This document shows positions 48,001-59,308 of a stretch of 64,000 bases of DNA, one piece after another. The number at the start of each line of letters is the position of its first letter. The stretch's first letter is position 1. Below the pieces are notes generated by a model. That model did no database searches. It saw only the letters and a program-made list of their open reading frames with translations, and was not told the origin of the DNA. Source of the stretch: Quercus robur (taxonomy: Eukaryota; Streptophyta; Magnoliopsida; Fagales; Fagaceae); the NCBI RefSeq assembly GCF_932294415.1, contig NC_065537.1, positions 372,001 through 436,000 on the forward strand, given 5' to 3'. The position numbers and the translations under genes were made by a program.

Positions 48001-51000
48001 ATCTTGTCCAATAGATTTATAAAAATATATATTTTTTAAAATAATGGTTTCCATCATAATTTGCTTTCTTCCTAGTAAATTATTTTTTTGTCTTTGATTG
48101 TGCTGTGGTAGTTATTGTTTTTGTAGTAATTTTCTGTAGGATGTAGAGATGTTGGATTTTTTAATTAACAAAGAAATATGGGACACTGTTGGTTTTGCAA
48201 TTACTAACTATCAGTAATGCACTTCAAAATTTTGAGATCCCAAATACCAGTCAACTTAATAGTTTAAATTTCTTAAGGCTATATATATTATAAAGATCTG
48301 GGACCAACTTCAAGCTCAAAGATCCCAGAAATTACATTGATCAACTAATCTTTTAAAGGAATCCCACAAAAAACCTCTCACAATGTGCTAGTTATACCAC
48401 CCAGAAATTCTGATTTGAGAAGCATTGGCCTGGATTCTCTTAAAATGTCAATATCTTAATAAAGTGCATCCACTGACATACACCATATATCTATGAACCT
48501 CTAAAACTTATTGGTCTCTTGATCTATTGTCATATGAAAAGCTCAAGAAGGTATTAGTACTAAGAGGGAATCACCTAGTTCTTCCTACTATGGTATTTCT
48601 TTAAAATAATGAAATGAACAATACATCATAGAACTTCTCTCACGAATATATGCAGTGTTGACTGTTTATGCACACTGTTTGAAGCTGCTTCTGTATTGTT
48701 AGAAGTATTAGGATTCCCAATAACTTAAACTTTTGGAACAATCAGTAATTTAAAATGGTATCAAAGCAAAAGGTTCTAAGTTCGATCATTGTCCTCTCTA
48801 CTCTACCTCCCATTTAAATTCTCACGTGTTGGGCTTGACCTATTAAAAGGTATTTTGAGCCCGAACGTGAGGGAGACTGTTAAAAATATGTGGTTAAATG
48901 ATTAAATTTACCATATCTCATAGCTTAAGCTTTTGGGACAATCAATAATTTAACATGTATTATTGCAACTTCACTATTTCATAGTCTATTGCAGTAATGT
49001 CTAAAAAGTAAGAAAAAAGATTAATGAGCCTATTTCAATTAGCAATCTTAATTTGAAAGTTATATTCCATGGGAATTTATTTATCATAGGATATGAAAAC
49101 ACATTGTGCAGCAACATTGAGATTTTATAGGGCCCTCTATTTATTGCTAAGCACTTAGTAAAGGTGCAAGTATAATATCAGCTATTATATTGCAATTATG
49201 AAGCACAGTAGTGGTGGAAGGAAAGTTATAATCATTTCAGAGGCTTATAATGGTTTTGATTTTCTAGTTTTCTATCAGCCTTGAAGAAACTTTTTTCTCC
49301 TAGCTACAGGATCAAATAGGAGCACTATATGCTGCTTTCCTACTAAGTAACATGGTTTAAAAAACATATTAGCAATAATACTTACATTGGATGTTATTAC
49401 AGTGGTTTTAATCCAATTGTTTTCTTACACTGATAGCATATCTGCATTAGTTAAATGCTTGAAAGCTTTTGGTTCCCGGGTTGACTGCATCCATAGCTCA
49501 TAATTTTTCTATTCTAGTTGATTGAGAAATCGAGAGAATATCTTGGGCTTTCAGATCTTGAGAAACACACTGTAGCTGGTGGCATTCTTAATGTTCATAT
49601 TGGGGATGCCCTTTCACAGTCAGTTAATGCTTCTGGAGGGTTTGCTGGTGAGATTCCTTTCTGCATTGCTTTTGTATTACCTATTTCATCTCCTTCTGTT
49701 TCTTTTTAGGACTTTTTGGATGGTTTAAATTTCGGAACTAGATTTATGTTTTGGGGTACTTCTGGATGGGTTGTGGGTCTTGTTAGTCTCTTGGTGGACT
49801 TCTCTACTTATCTTTTAAAAAAAAAATTAAACAAAAAAGGTGAAGCATGATTATTGTTTCAATTCTTATAGTTTTTGTCATCTAATTTCATTGCACTTCA
49901 ATCTCTAGGAAATGCCTCCTTTTACTAACTCATTTCTTCCTTTTCACAAGGATGGCTTTTAGTTGTACTTCGCTCCCCTTTGTCTCACTAAGTTGTGCTT
50001 GAAATGATATCAGGCATTGTCGTTGACTTGTTTTCTGGTGGAAAAGTATTGCCGCAGTTGCAAGAGGTTTGTGTCTCACTTTTTTATATGAAGGGTTGGG
50101 ACTTGGCTTTTGACATAATGACATGGTGCCATGGTCTTTGATATTTCCTGTTCAAAAGTTCTCCAACACAGTACAAGTGCTGTTTTAAATTTAAATTTGT
50201 TAAAAGTTTCAATCATCTCTTCAATTGTTAATGCACTTCACTGTAATCATCTTGTCCTTTGAGCCAAGGTTCTACACACTCTCTGCTGTCATCCACAAAC
50301 ACTGCTTGACTATTTCTTTGTTGATTTTTCCTTGCTTTCTGATTTTTGGCAGGTTCAAACCTGGTTAGAATTGAATGATAGATTGATGCCAAATGGTCGT
50401 CTCATGGTGAACTGCGGTGGCATTGATGAAGCAGCTGATGTGATTGATGGAGTGGTTCATCCGAAAAATTCTTCAATTGATGGTACCTGGGTGCAAAATT
50501 TTACTATCAAGGCTCTATCCAAAGCATTTCCTGGAAAAGTAGGGATTCTTTCATGAAAATATTATGTTCATTTGTGAACCAACATGGCTGCATCATTTTC
50601 AAGAAATACATAGTAGTATTACAAAATAAATCCAAAAGGATGAGCGACTTTTACAGAGCATTGAAGAGAAAGTTCAGAAAGGAATTTAGGATATGTTTAG
50701 TTGTCCAGTGTTATTCAATTTCAATGGTTCCAATCATATTTTGCAAACACATAAAATGCCCCTGTTACAGATTTTTTTTTTTTTTTTCCAACTGTTGCAC
50801 TTAGTGATGGTTGAAAGTTGAAACTCTTAAACCTTTCATAAAATTGTATGCAAAACACAATAAAACATTTTAATTTCAATGGACATTCAAACAGGCCCTT
50901 TGCTGCCTGGCCAATTTAGTGTTAAGAAATGGTAGAAAAGGTAATCTTTGAGGGTTGAAAATCTTAATCCTTTCATAAAATTGTATGCAAAACACAATAA

Positions 51001-51944
51001 AACATTTTAATTTTCTTTGGACACTCAAACAGGCCCTTTGCTTCGGGGCCAAGAAATAAAAGAAAAGGTGATCTTTGTTTTAGTGACCGTAGATATGACT
51101 CTTAGACTCTAATTGTGGACCATCTTATGCATTGTTTGATAATAGCATAATTTCACTTAAGAAGCTAATAATAGGTTGATACTTGATTAGAACAGTAGAG
51201 AATCTATAGAGAATGGAGAATCAATGGTTAGCTGATGGCTAGTAATTATCAAAACTGAACCTTTGGTGGTTTGCTTGATGACTGTTAAGGGTGGATCAGA
51301 GATGATACTCAGTATAATTTTTGTCTCATTAACGATGGTAATGGAGTGGATTTAGTGATAAAAATGATGCAGGACAGAAGAATAGGATTCTTGAAGACAC
51401 CTTAAGTAATTTAGACTAATAGGACTCAGGACTTCTCAAACAAGAATATCAAGCTTCAATGGGCTAGGCATGTGGACAGGGACAGACATAATAAGATTTT
51501 TGTAGGATTCTTCATTACTCATAATTCTCATATCATATTGTTGAAGTTATGAATTTAATCCAATTGTGACAGAGGAGTAATGCTTGCAGCTTCTTGCTCA
51601 AGCTGGTGTCAGTGAGACATTCCTAGCTTGCATAGTCTGACTAATCATCCAATAGATTGTAAACATTGATTATAAAGGAGCATGTATTAAATTATGATGC
51701 GCTTTTCCTTTTCTGTAAGTTTTGAGTTTCTTGTTATTATTGTCCAGTGCCCCTAAGACAGAAGAAAACTAACAGTTTGAAATTTGAATGACAGTTAAGC
51801 TGGAAGAGAAAGCCAAACAGTGAAGGTGAAAATTATCTTGCACTCACAGGACCTTTGCCAGATTTGATTTCATGGTCTGCCATAGTCCCAGATCCACTGA
51901 GGACAGCAGTAAAGCAATGGAAGCCTTGTGGAACCTTTTCATGA
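45003..51944 (+). CDS. Spermidine-synthase-like, AdoMet-dependent methyltransferase-fold protein
   Basis: Eight exons, 45003-45405, 45522-45574, 47729-47788, 47907-47984, 49518-49647, 50014-50066, 50353-50538 and 51795-51944, sum to 1113 nt: 370 residues plus TGA. All introns are GT-AG and phases agree. The first about 85 residues are Ser/Thr-rich, compatible with a plastid transit peptide, then comes a run of ten Glu. The core begins LVTAIRSQFNDILIVDSP and has the Rossmann AdoMet/decarboxy-AdoMet site: AIFGLGGGTTARL (motif I), GWEIDEILIEKSREYLG (acidic end of strand 2), VHIGDAL and IVVDLFSGG. The C-terminus ends VKQWKPCGTFS. The family is annotated as spermidine synthase-related in plants, but the putrescine-site residues of true aminopropyltransferases were not identified, so the substrate is unknown. 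Introns contain a TRIM element and a tandem duplication. It looks intact. Confidence 0.9.
48692..48960 (+). mobile_element. TRIM (miniature LTR retrotransposon) in intron 4 of the spermidine-synthase-like gene
   Basis: Element 48697-48955, 259 bp. Short LTRs (48697-48755, tgttagaag...; 48878-48955, tgttaaaaat...ttaaca) share cttaarcttttggRacaatc and aataattt words; the first LTR has a small deletion. The PBS TGGTATCAAAGC (48756-48767) directly follows LTR1, and gagggagac precedes LTR2 as PPT. The 5-bp target site tgtat is repeated at 48692-48696 and 48956-48960. The interior of 110-120 bp has no coding capacity. Confidence 0.88.
50810..51055. repeat. Diverged tandem duplication in the last intron of the spermidine-synthase-like gene
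   Basis: A unit of about 100 bp containing tttcataaaattgtatgcaa, acacaataaaacatttta and caaacaggccctttgct occurs at about 50810-50913 and again at about 50950-51055. The copies are highly similar. Confidence 0.75.
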
Positions 51945-52208
51945 AAGCCTGCATTGAAACCTCCTTGTGCTGTTTTTGGAGTCATTTCACTAAACCACAA
52001 TGAATTATGTGCCATAAAAGAGAGTTGTGTGTTCTGAGGTTCTATCCAGTGGTTATACTGTTTTCTTTCTATACCCACCCTCTGCTTAAAAGTCCACTGT
52101 TCCAGTTATTAAGGAGATGAATTTTAAATGCAATAAGTAGTTGGTTGTAGCTCAATATGTTGCCAAAGTGCTATGTTGTAATTTACTTTTCTAATACAGA
52201 GGATCACA
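51945..52208 (+). other. 3' flank of the spermidine-synthase-like gene
   Basis: Likely 3' UTR and immediate downstream sequence. The part at 52158-52207 (gttgccaaagtgctatgttg ... ttctaatacagaggatcaca) recurs in altered form at 58171-58290. Confidence 0.55.
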
Positions 52209-53073
52209 GCTAGGGTTATTAAACCCAGCTGGTCGGTTAGACTGGTAACCTTGTGACCTAGCACATTGACCGGTTTGGGTCATCAATTGGATAGGATGTG
52301 CACAAGACCCGGTCAAAACTTGTAAAACCTAGCGGGTTTTAAGCAAACTGTGTGACTTGGCTAGGTTTTAATAACCCAGTTGGGTTTGTGAATTATGTAA
52401 AATTACATTAATAGGTCTGCTCTATTGAATTTTTTCTATTTAATGTATGATATATGATAATTTAAATAAGAGAAAACCTTAAGAAATTAAAAAAAAAAAT
52501 GCACTTTTCAATTTTACGTAGCCAATTACCATGTAGGAATAAGTATATGAGTATATGTTATATGTTATATAGTTTATTTTTTAAACTCTTCTCTTTTTTT
52601 TTTGTCTTTTTTGTTTACTTCTTTTTGTGCTTTATTTGTTTATTGCTTTAAGTTTAAGCCTTTAACCCCTTTTTTTTTTCTCTTCTTTTGTTTATGTAGT
52701 TTGAAATTTTCCTTTTTTTAATATACAAAATTTTAAGACATGTAACAAAATTTAATTTAGCAAAAACTTTGTCGCAATCTTATGACATTTGTTTATTTTG
52801 CTTGTGAATTATAGAATTTCTAATACTGTTGCTTGTGAAACCTTGATTTTGAATTATAATGGCAAGTTTAATTTAGGCATATACCTTCTTCTTCTTCTTT
52901 TTTAATTTACATATTTATGTTATGATTTTTCAAACTTATTTTTATATATATTTAATTTTTAAAATCTTTTTATTTGACCATGCGGTTTGACCATTAACCT
53001 ACTGGTTGAACCAATGACCCATGACCCGGCTCATAGACTTGGTTAATGTTTGGTCTGGGTCTAATAACTATGC
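52209..53073. mobile_element. hAT-like element remnant with short inverted ends
   Basis: The left end gctagggttattaaaccc and the right end (read inward) gcatagttattagaccc form imperfect inverted repeats. Both sub-terminal regions carry words such as ccggttt/gaccggttt and gacccg that are typical of plant hAT MITEs. The interior is AT-rich and non-coding. No exact 8-bp target duplication is seen. Confidence 0.5.
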
Positions 53074-53128
53074 TTGTAACAAATTGGACTTTAATTAACT
53101 ATTGTTGAAAACAATTTTTTCACATCAT

Positions 53129-53329
53129 GGGTCTGTTTGGGATCCGCTTATTTTACTGAAACTGAAAACTTTTTATTAAAAGTACTGTAAATAAAGGTAA
53201 AAGTTAACTGAAATAGTATAGTAGGACCCATGAATAGTACCAAAAAGCACAGTGGGATTCATGAATAGTAGTAAAAATAAACTGAATAGTAAAATAAGTT
53301 GACAAAATTAATCATGCCAAACGTACACC
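53129..53329. mobile_element. Tourist-like MITE, copy A (201 bp)
   Basis: Starts gggtctgtttggg and ends ccaaacgtacacc, which are inverted repeats. The interior (gaaactgaaaactttttatt, aatagtaccaaaaagca, aatagtagtaaaaata) matches copy B at 59105-59305, which has the same length. No clear TSD at this copy. Confidence 0.75.
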
Positions 53330-53706
53330 ATATGTTACTATTTTATTAACAACTCATGCTACAGCAATATCATGAATTTTGGATAAATTTCATTTAAAGT
53401 CGAAAAGAACCCATATTTTTACATGGATCCTATACTTGATCAATTAGGCTCATGACCCACAACATCACTATATGGATGGAGTATAAGCAAAGTTTCAAAG
53501 CTCACAGACTATATTCATGTAAAGTGACTTTTCCCATAAAGGCCTATATCTACCCGAGACAACATCAAAGCACATGATAAATCATCTCATATAAGTTATA
53601 TTACTCTTTTGAATTTTCAACTAAATCCAACACATAGCCCAGCCCAGTTCCAACACATCAAAACCCAAACCAATGTACTCTTCTCCGTATCCAAACAAAG
53701 AAGAAA
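53330..53706. other. Intergenic, nothing recognised
   Basis: Short AT-rich segment before the duplicated RETICULATA-related block, without coding or repeat structure that I can identify. Confidence 0.5.
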
Positions 53707-55075
53707 AAGAAAAAGAAGAAGAAGAAATGTGTCTCATGCGGTGTTCAAACTATCATCATAGAAGGTGGTGGTTGGTGGTCCCTACTTAAAGCCTTGTCTT
53801 CTTCTTCTTCTTTTTCCTCGTCGTTAGCGGTGGTGGAAGGAGACTCCTCCTCCGTCGACCCTGAGTTACTTCTTTCAACTTCTATTAGTGTTTTTGGTTG
53901 CTCAGAATTTTTTGAGAAGTTGCACACTTAGTCTATGTTTCAAACATAATTGAACTAAACTCCAAATGTTCAAGGACCCAATTATGTATGATGTGGACAA
54001 TTTGAACTTTTCTCCAATTATGTACATTTCATTTTAGGGTCATTAATAAAAATGCGAACAACTTTTGGATTGGCTATGGGTCCTCACAGTCACAAATTAA
54101 CCAAGGTCAGTCATTCATCAATTGGAGCTACCCTTGTCTTTCAACAAAATTTTTATATTTTGTAACCTATTTTTCCTTAAAGTTATATTCATCCATATTA
54201 ACATTCTTATTTTAGTTTGACTCTTTTTGTGAATATGTTGCTTTATAATAGCCTAACATTTAGTACCATAGATCATAGTTGACCTTGTATCATTGTTATT
54301 ACATCTTTTTTCTTTAGCTTAATAGGTTTTATAACTCTTATGTAGCCTTCTTATATAAATTGGACTTCTGGTTGTGTTAGAAACCGGTGAAATCAGTAGT
54401 TTTGATGCCATCTAAATTTTATAACTCCTAAATTATGTAGATATTATTTTAGGGGGAACCAACATATTTATAGATTTGATCTTTTATTTGTGACTTGAGT
54501 GCAGATCTAGGTCTAAGTACTCAGATTTCAAGTTTTGCATTCCTTTAACCAATTAACTGAAAGTTACTGCTTCAATTTGATTTAAACATATTGTGATGTG
54601 AATTGTTCATTGTCTTGGGCAACATGACTGATACTTTGAGGAGGTTGTAATTCTTGAATATGCTCTTTAGTAGATTAAATGTTTTTTCTGTGCTCTTTTT
54701 TTTTTTTTTTTTTAAGATGTCTGTGAGTGCTGTTAATATTAGTATGTTCTGATGCAATAATAATTTTGTGCCTTTTATCAGCTTTTTGGTCATAAATTCG
54801 TAGATGCAGTGTTAAATGAATGGCAGAGGATAATGATGGATTTTCCTGCTGGATTCCAAAAGCTTATGAAATGGTATGGTATTTCTCTAACTATGTGCTT
54901 TTTGCAAAGAATTATCTCACCATATACCAACTCAAATTTTGCCTCCAGGGTCTGGTTAGCTCTGTTCAAATGGTAAAATTCCTAGAACTCAATGCCCAGC
55001 CAACTACTACTAGATTTATCCCCCGAGCACTTCCTGAAGGAATGTCACAGGCATTTATTGGCTGGTGAATATGCT
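53707..55075 (+). pseudogene. Partial duplicate of the RETICULATA-related gene (exon 1 and exons 3-4, exon 2 lost)
   Basis: Colinear with 19218-20905. Exon 1 is kept as fragments (atgtgtctcatgcggtgttca at 53727; gcggtggtggaaggagactc at about 53827), with deletions and frame breaks. Intron 1 words follow (taacatttagtaccatagatcatag, 54251). Exon 2 is absent: the sequence jumps from gactgatactt straight to gaggaggtt near 54637. Exon 3 is present (54781-54870; GHKFVDAVLNEWQ) but a base loss gives QKLMKW instead of the expected QAYEM end. Exon 4 is present (54950-55065; SSVQMVKFLELNAQPTTTRF). Later exons are absent. It is a dead copy made by DNA duplication, since introns are retained. Confidence 0.85.
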
Positions 55076-55344
55076 TCCCTTAATTTGACCTCATTGGCTA
55101 TCAAAGTTGCAGAGTTCCATATCATACTATGCTACATTTACCAAAACAAAGAATCTAACTATAGATATACAAGTATAAATCCACCAGCTCCATTTTTTAG
55201 TAAAGCCACATTGCCTCAGCATATATATAAGGAAATTCCAATTGATGTAATCATGGGCCTCCTCTAATTCCAGCTTACATAATACTCCCGGTATGGCAGA
55301 TTTCAAGGGAATCAGTGTGAGTTGTAGTCTAATTACATTGCAGG

Positions 55345-55715
55345 AAAAGAGTTAGGGGCCTTTTTATAAATATGAGAGCTCGAATTCAAACTAATCCTAA
55401 TCCTTTTATTTAGTAAATTCTAACCCTACATGTAAGTTTGTAGTTATTGTAATAAAACTTGAACCAGTGAGTGCCAAATGACTAAGATGGACTCTCAACT
55501 AAAATTCCTTTTTCAATCCGAATGGGCCTTTTAATTGATGCAAGTCCTTAGGCATTAGTGGAGGTCTTCCAAAGAGGTCCTTTATTTGAAGCAATGCAAC
55601 TATTGTGTCACAATCATTCTAATCTTCTGTTTCATAGTGCTTACTAAGATTTCATGAAATTTCATACATGATATCATATTTCGTGCAATATATAATATAA
55701 GTTGCATCCTACACG
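55345..55715. repeat. Duplicate of intron-4 sequence of the RETICULATA-related gene
   Basis: Colinear counterpart of 23600-23990, with small indels and about 10% mismatches by eye. Confidence 0.75.
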
Positions 55716-55719
55716 TGAT

Positions 55720-56560
55720 TGTTCTGGCAGGATGAGTGGAGCGCGGGGACTGTCCCCTCAATGAGGCTTTTCCAGAGAACTTTACAACATTAGTTGGTCT
55801 AAAGAGAGCGAATGTCATGGGTTTCTCTGATTGTAGGCTTCACTAGGATGTTCAATTTTTTCGTTGAGTGCAAGATTGGGAATTAGAATCTTTGGCCTTA
55901 TTTATGGACATGATTTATTCAACGTCTGTGTGGGGCAATGGTTTAGACAAAAGTTGTTGGAAGCCAGCTATCCCTTTCTAATGTCATGCCATTCTCTTGG
56001 AAAACAGTTTGGCAAGCGAAGGTCGATCCCTCCTAGGATGGCGTTCTTTTCATGGTCTGCTACTTTGGGTAAGAATTTAATTATATAGATAATCTTCGGA
56101 AATAAAGAATTATTGTGATAAACTATTGTTGTATGTGCAAATGGTTTGGGGAAGCAGTAGATTACCTTCTTCTTCAATGTCCTATAGCATATGAGTTGTG
56201 GACAATGGTGTTTAGATTGTTCGGTATTCATTGGGTTATGCCGCCAAGGGTCAGTGAGTTGTTTGCTTCTTGGCAGGGCAATTTCAGCTAGCATCACGAT
56301 ATAGCTTTCTGGAGGTTTGTGCTGCATTGAAGGAACAGAGCGCTAAATGTTTTGAGGGATGTGAACGTTCTAATGTCAAGTTTAAGACTTTCTTCATCCA
56401 TTCTTTGCTCAAGTGGAGCTTAGCTTTACAAACTTCTTTTTCTTCTCTTCTTATTTTGTTTGACCATTGTTTTTTGGGATCTTAATTGTATTACACCCAC
56501 AATAGATTTCCTGTGCTCTTGGGTCTGTTTTTTTATTGCAATAAATTTTTTATTACTTAT
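55720..56560 (+). mobile_element. L1 LINE 3' fragment, heavily decayed
   Basis: Broken frames show PPRMAFFSWSATLGKN (about 56030), the CxxC..LLLQCPIAYELW zinc-finger region (about 56140-56210), FRLFGIHWVMPPRV and, further on, NVKFKTFFIHSLLKW. The end is a T/A-rich 3' UTR near 56560. Position and strand relative to the duplicated intron block match L1 DNA in the intron of the parent gene. Confidence 0.75.
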
Positions 56561-56706
56561 AAAATAAAATTATTAATCTAATTATACTCTAGATAAAACT
56601 CTATTACGAAAATGTTAACAAGTTCAACTTACTATTTAAATTAAAATTCTATCACTAAGGTTTGAAAAATTAAACTTGTGTTGTGTACATTGTAGTTGCT
56701 CAAAGG

Positions 56707-56773
<67 letters not shown>

Positions 56774-57190
56774 GCCGCATAACAATTCATAAAACAAAAG
56801 AGTCCTTACAGCACTATAAGCACATTTAAAAATTGGATTTGGCTTATTTACAGTACTTTTTTAACTAGATATCTCCTTTTATTTTAAATATACAATATCA
56901 AGTAGGAGTGGATTTTAATCTCTACCTTTTATTTAGTTAATGGGTGATGTAGCAATTTCTCATTAAAATAAAAGGAGATTACAGTTAAAAATGTAATAGA
57001 GATAAGTCAATCTCTTAAAAATTACTAAGCTAATTATATTCTAGGTAAAACTCTACTGCCAAAGTTCTGGAAATTTTTATTTTTATTTCAATTGAAAATC
57101 TATTACTAAAGGTTTGAATAAATTTTAGAAGAATCATCATCGGAGATTTTAAAATATTTTAATCATTGCCAATATTTTAAAATATTGCAA
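56560..57190. repeat. Duplicate of the 24.06-24.42 kb intron segment, with a long CT tract
   Basis: Words attattaatctaattatact, aaaagagtccttac, ttactaagctaattatattc and taaaactctactgccaaa recur in the same order as at 24068-24310. The copy has gained a (CT)n tract of about 62 bp (56709-56771) and about 200 bp of other sequence. Confidence 0.7.
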
Positions 57191-57203
57191 TGATTGTAGT
57201 TGT

Positions 57204-57205
<2 letters not shown>

Positions 57206-57258
<53 letters not shown>
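57206..57258. repeat. Poly-T tract of about 50 nt
   Basis: Uninterrupted T-run at about 57206-57258; it could be the poly-A end of a minus-strand retroposon or an assembly-sensitive homopolymer. Confidence 0.85.
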
Positions 57259-57259
57259 C

Positions 57260-58672
57260 TGCATTGTGTTGTGGTTGCCAGAGTAGAGTGGTGGAGGTGG
57301 CTGTGGTGTTTGTTTTTTATTATTTTATTGTATTGTTTATATTATTTTATTATGCTGAAAGTTAAAATAAAACTACTGATGTTGGATATTTTGTAAAGTA
57401 AAATGGTAAAATAGATAAAGTAGCTTTTAGTAGAGTCAAATTACTAAATTTATGGCTCCACCAATGAGGATGCTCTAACAAAGTAATGAGCTTCAGTACA
57501 ATTGCTTAAATGTTTGCATATCTAAGTATTTTATTCTTTAGTATTATTTGGAGTGTTGTATATCTTTTGGACTGTCTTCTTAGGAGCTTCAACCAAATTA
57601 TAAAATAAAAAAATAAAAATAGCAAAGAATTCAACTTATTTTGGCTATAAAATATACTATTTAAATGTCAATTTGATATTAAAAATATTGTAATTATTTT
57701 ATTTTTCTTTGGGATGTATTAGACAGATGCAATCCATGCGGTTATAATGCAATATTGGAATATAAACCCTTTGTCAATAACAACCTACCATGTGTTTATT
57801 TGATTTTTCTTATAAAAAAAAGTTAAAAATAGAAAAAAAGAAACATGATATGTTGTGTTTGGTAGAATAAAAAAAAAAAAAAAAGTGAGACTAAGGATTT
57901 GTATCTATAATATTGATTATTTTTTTTTTTAAAGAAAGTTTCAACTTATGGCGTTTGCTCTTAATAATAACTTTTTATCATCAGACCATAATACTAATCG
58001 GTTTTTGGTGTAGACGAGGATTGAATTTCAAATCTCTTATTCAACCTTCAGTGCTAACTAAAACCCACTATAATATTGAATATAATTGCATGCATGAGAC
58101 ATGTGAATGAATGTATAAATGTAAAACTTGTACCATGCATCGCACAGGTTAACCACTAGTATTTCTAATACAAGTTGCCAAGTGTTGTGTTGTAATTTAC
58201 TTTTCTAATACAAGTTGCCAAGTGTTCTACTTATGCTTCATGGGTTAGATTAGTAGAATTTTTCATTCCCAACAGGCAAGAGGATCACATCTTTTGTCCC
58301 GTGTATATGCAAATAGGACAAAACTTAGGTACGTGCTGTTTCTTAGGTTCCTCTCTTAAGATTCAGCTATGTACCTACTTAACTAAAAAATACATTTTAA
58401 TTCCATGAGAAAAAATCTAAATGACAGAATCTTGAAAGGGGAATCTAAGGAAAAACACCTAAGTATTGTACCTAAGTCTTGCCCATACAAATATATATTA
58501 GGTTGTAATTATGTTACATTTGATGCAATTTTTTTAATAATAGTAATATTAACCCCTTCAAATTTTTTTATTACTTATTTATTTGCTAAAAATTAACACT
58601 TTCATCAATTTATTTTTTTATCAAGATGTAGGAAGTAGGGATGCGTGACTTGGTGGTTTAGCATAGATTAAG

Positions 58673-58715
<43 letters not shown>

Positions 58716-58741
58716 GATGTAAATGAATCAAAACTATTTAT
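57260..58741. other. Intergenic AT-rich sequence with two repeat features
   Basis: No gene. 58162-58226 holds a 40-bp period direct repeat (tttctaatacaagttgccaag twice) related to the 3' flank of the spermidine-synthase-like gene. A degenerate Helitron-like 3' end (catgcatcgcacagg ... CTAG 58156-58159, then T) is possible. An (AT)n tract lies at about 58678-58712. Confidence 0.45.
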
Positions 58742-58893
58742 GAATAAGTTGAGCTCAGTCAAAAGCCTTGTAACTTAACTAATTGTCACATTTTGGTATT
58801 TCCAATGAAAACATTCAAATTAAGTTCAAATCCCTCTCTTTTTCATTGTAAGTTGTAAACTATTAAATTATCAAAAAGAATAAGTTGAGCTCA
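58742..58893 (+). mobile_element. tRNA-derived SINE with 16-bp target duplication
   Basis: The 16-mer gaataagttgagctca occurs at 58742-58757 and 58878-58893. The 120-bp body (58758-58877) has an A-box-like taacttaactaattg (58771-58785) and a B-box-like gttcaaatcc (58824-58833) about 40 bp later, and ends in an A-rich tail (attatcaaaaa). This is the layout of a short pol III SINE. Confidence 0.82.
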
Positions 58894-59101
58894 ACTTGAT
58901 TTTAAAAAAAAAAAGAAAAATTATTTATGTTCATTTATTTAGCAAATTAGTCAAATTGAAACTTAAGTTTAGGCTCAATTATTAAACAAATCAAGCTCAA
59001 ACTGTCAAACATATCAAGTTCATGAGTATAATGCCCAATTATAGTATCTAAAATATTATATGTTTATATATTTACATATATAAACATATATTCATATAAA
59101 C

Positions 59102-59308
59102 TTAGGATTTGTTTGGGATTCTCTTATGTTGTTGAAACTGAAAACTTTTTACTGAAAGTTCTGTAGACAAAGGTAAAAGTTAGTTGAAATAGTATAGTGG
59201 AACTCATGAATAGTACCAAAAAGTGCAGTGAGACCTATTAATAGTAGTAAAAATAAGTTGAGTAGTAAAATAAGTAGGCAAAAATAAGTGTTGCCAAACA
59301 CACACTTA
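59102..59308. mobile_element. Tourist-like (PIF/Harbinger) MITE, copy B (201 bp, TTA TSD)
   Basis: Element 59105-59305, flanked by tta at 59102-59104 and 59306-59308. Ends ggatttgtttggg and ccaaacacacac are inverted repeats. Same length and interior words as copy A. The 3-bp TTA duplication points to PIF/Harbinger. No coding frame. Confidence 0.78.

Noticed and set aside
36857-48767. TGGTATCAGAGC-like words as possible tRNA genes
   Set aside because: They are retrotransposon primer-binding sites directly next to LTR ends; no cloverleaf follows.
57190-57396. Open frame with a poly-Phe run
   Set aside because: Translation of the poly-T tract.
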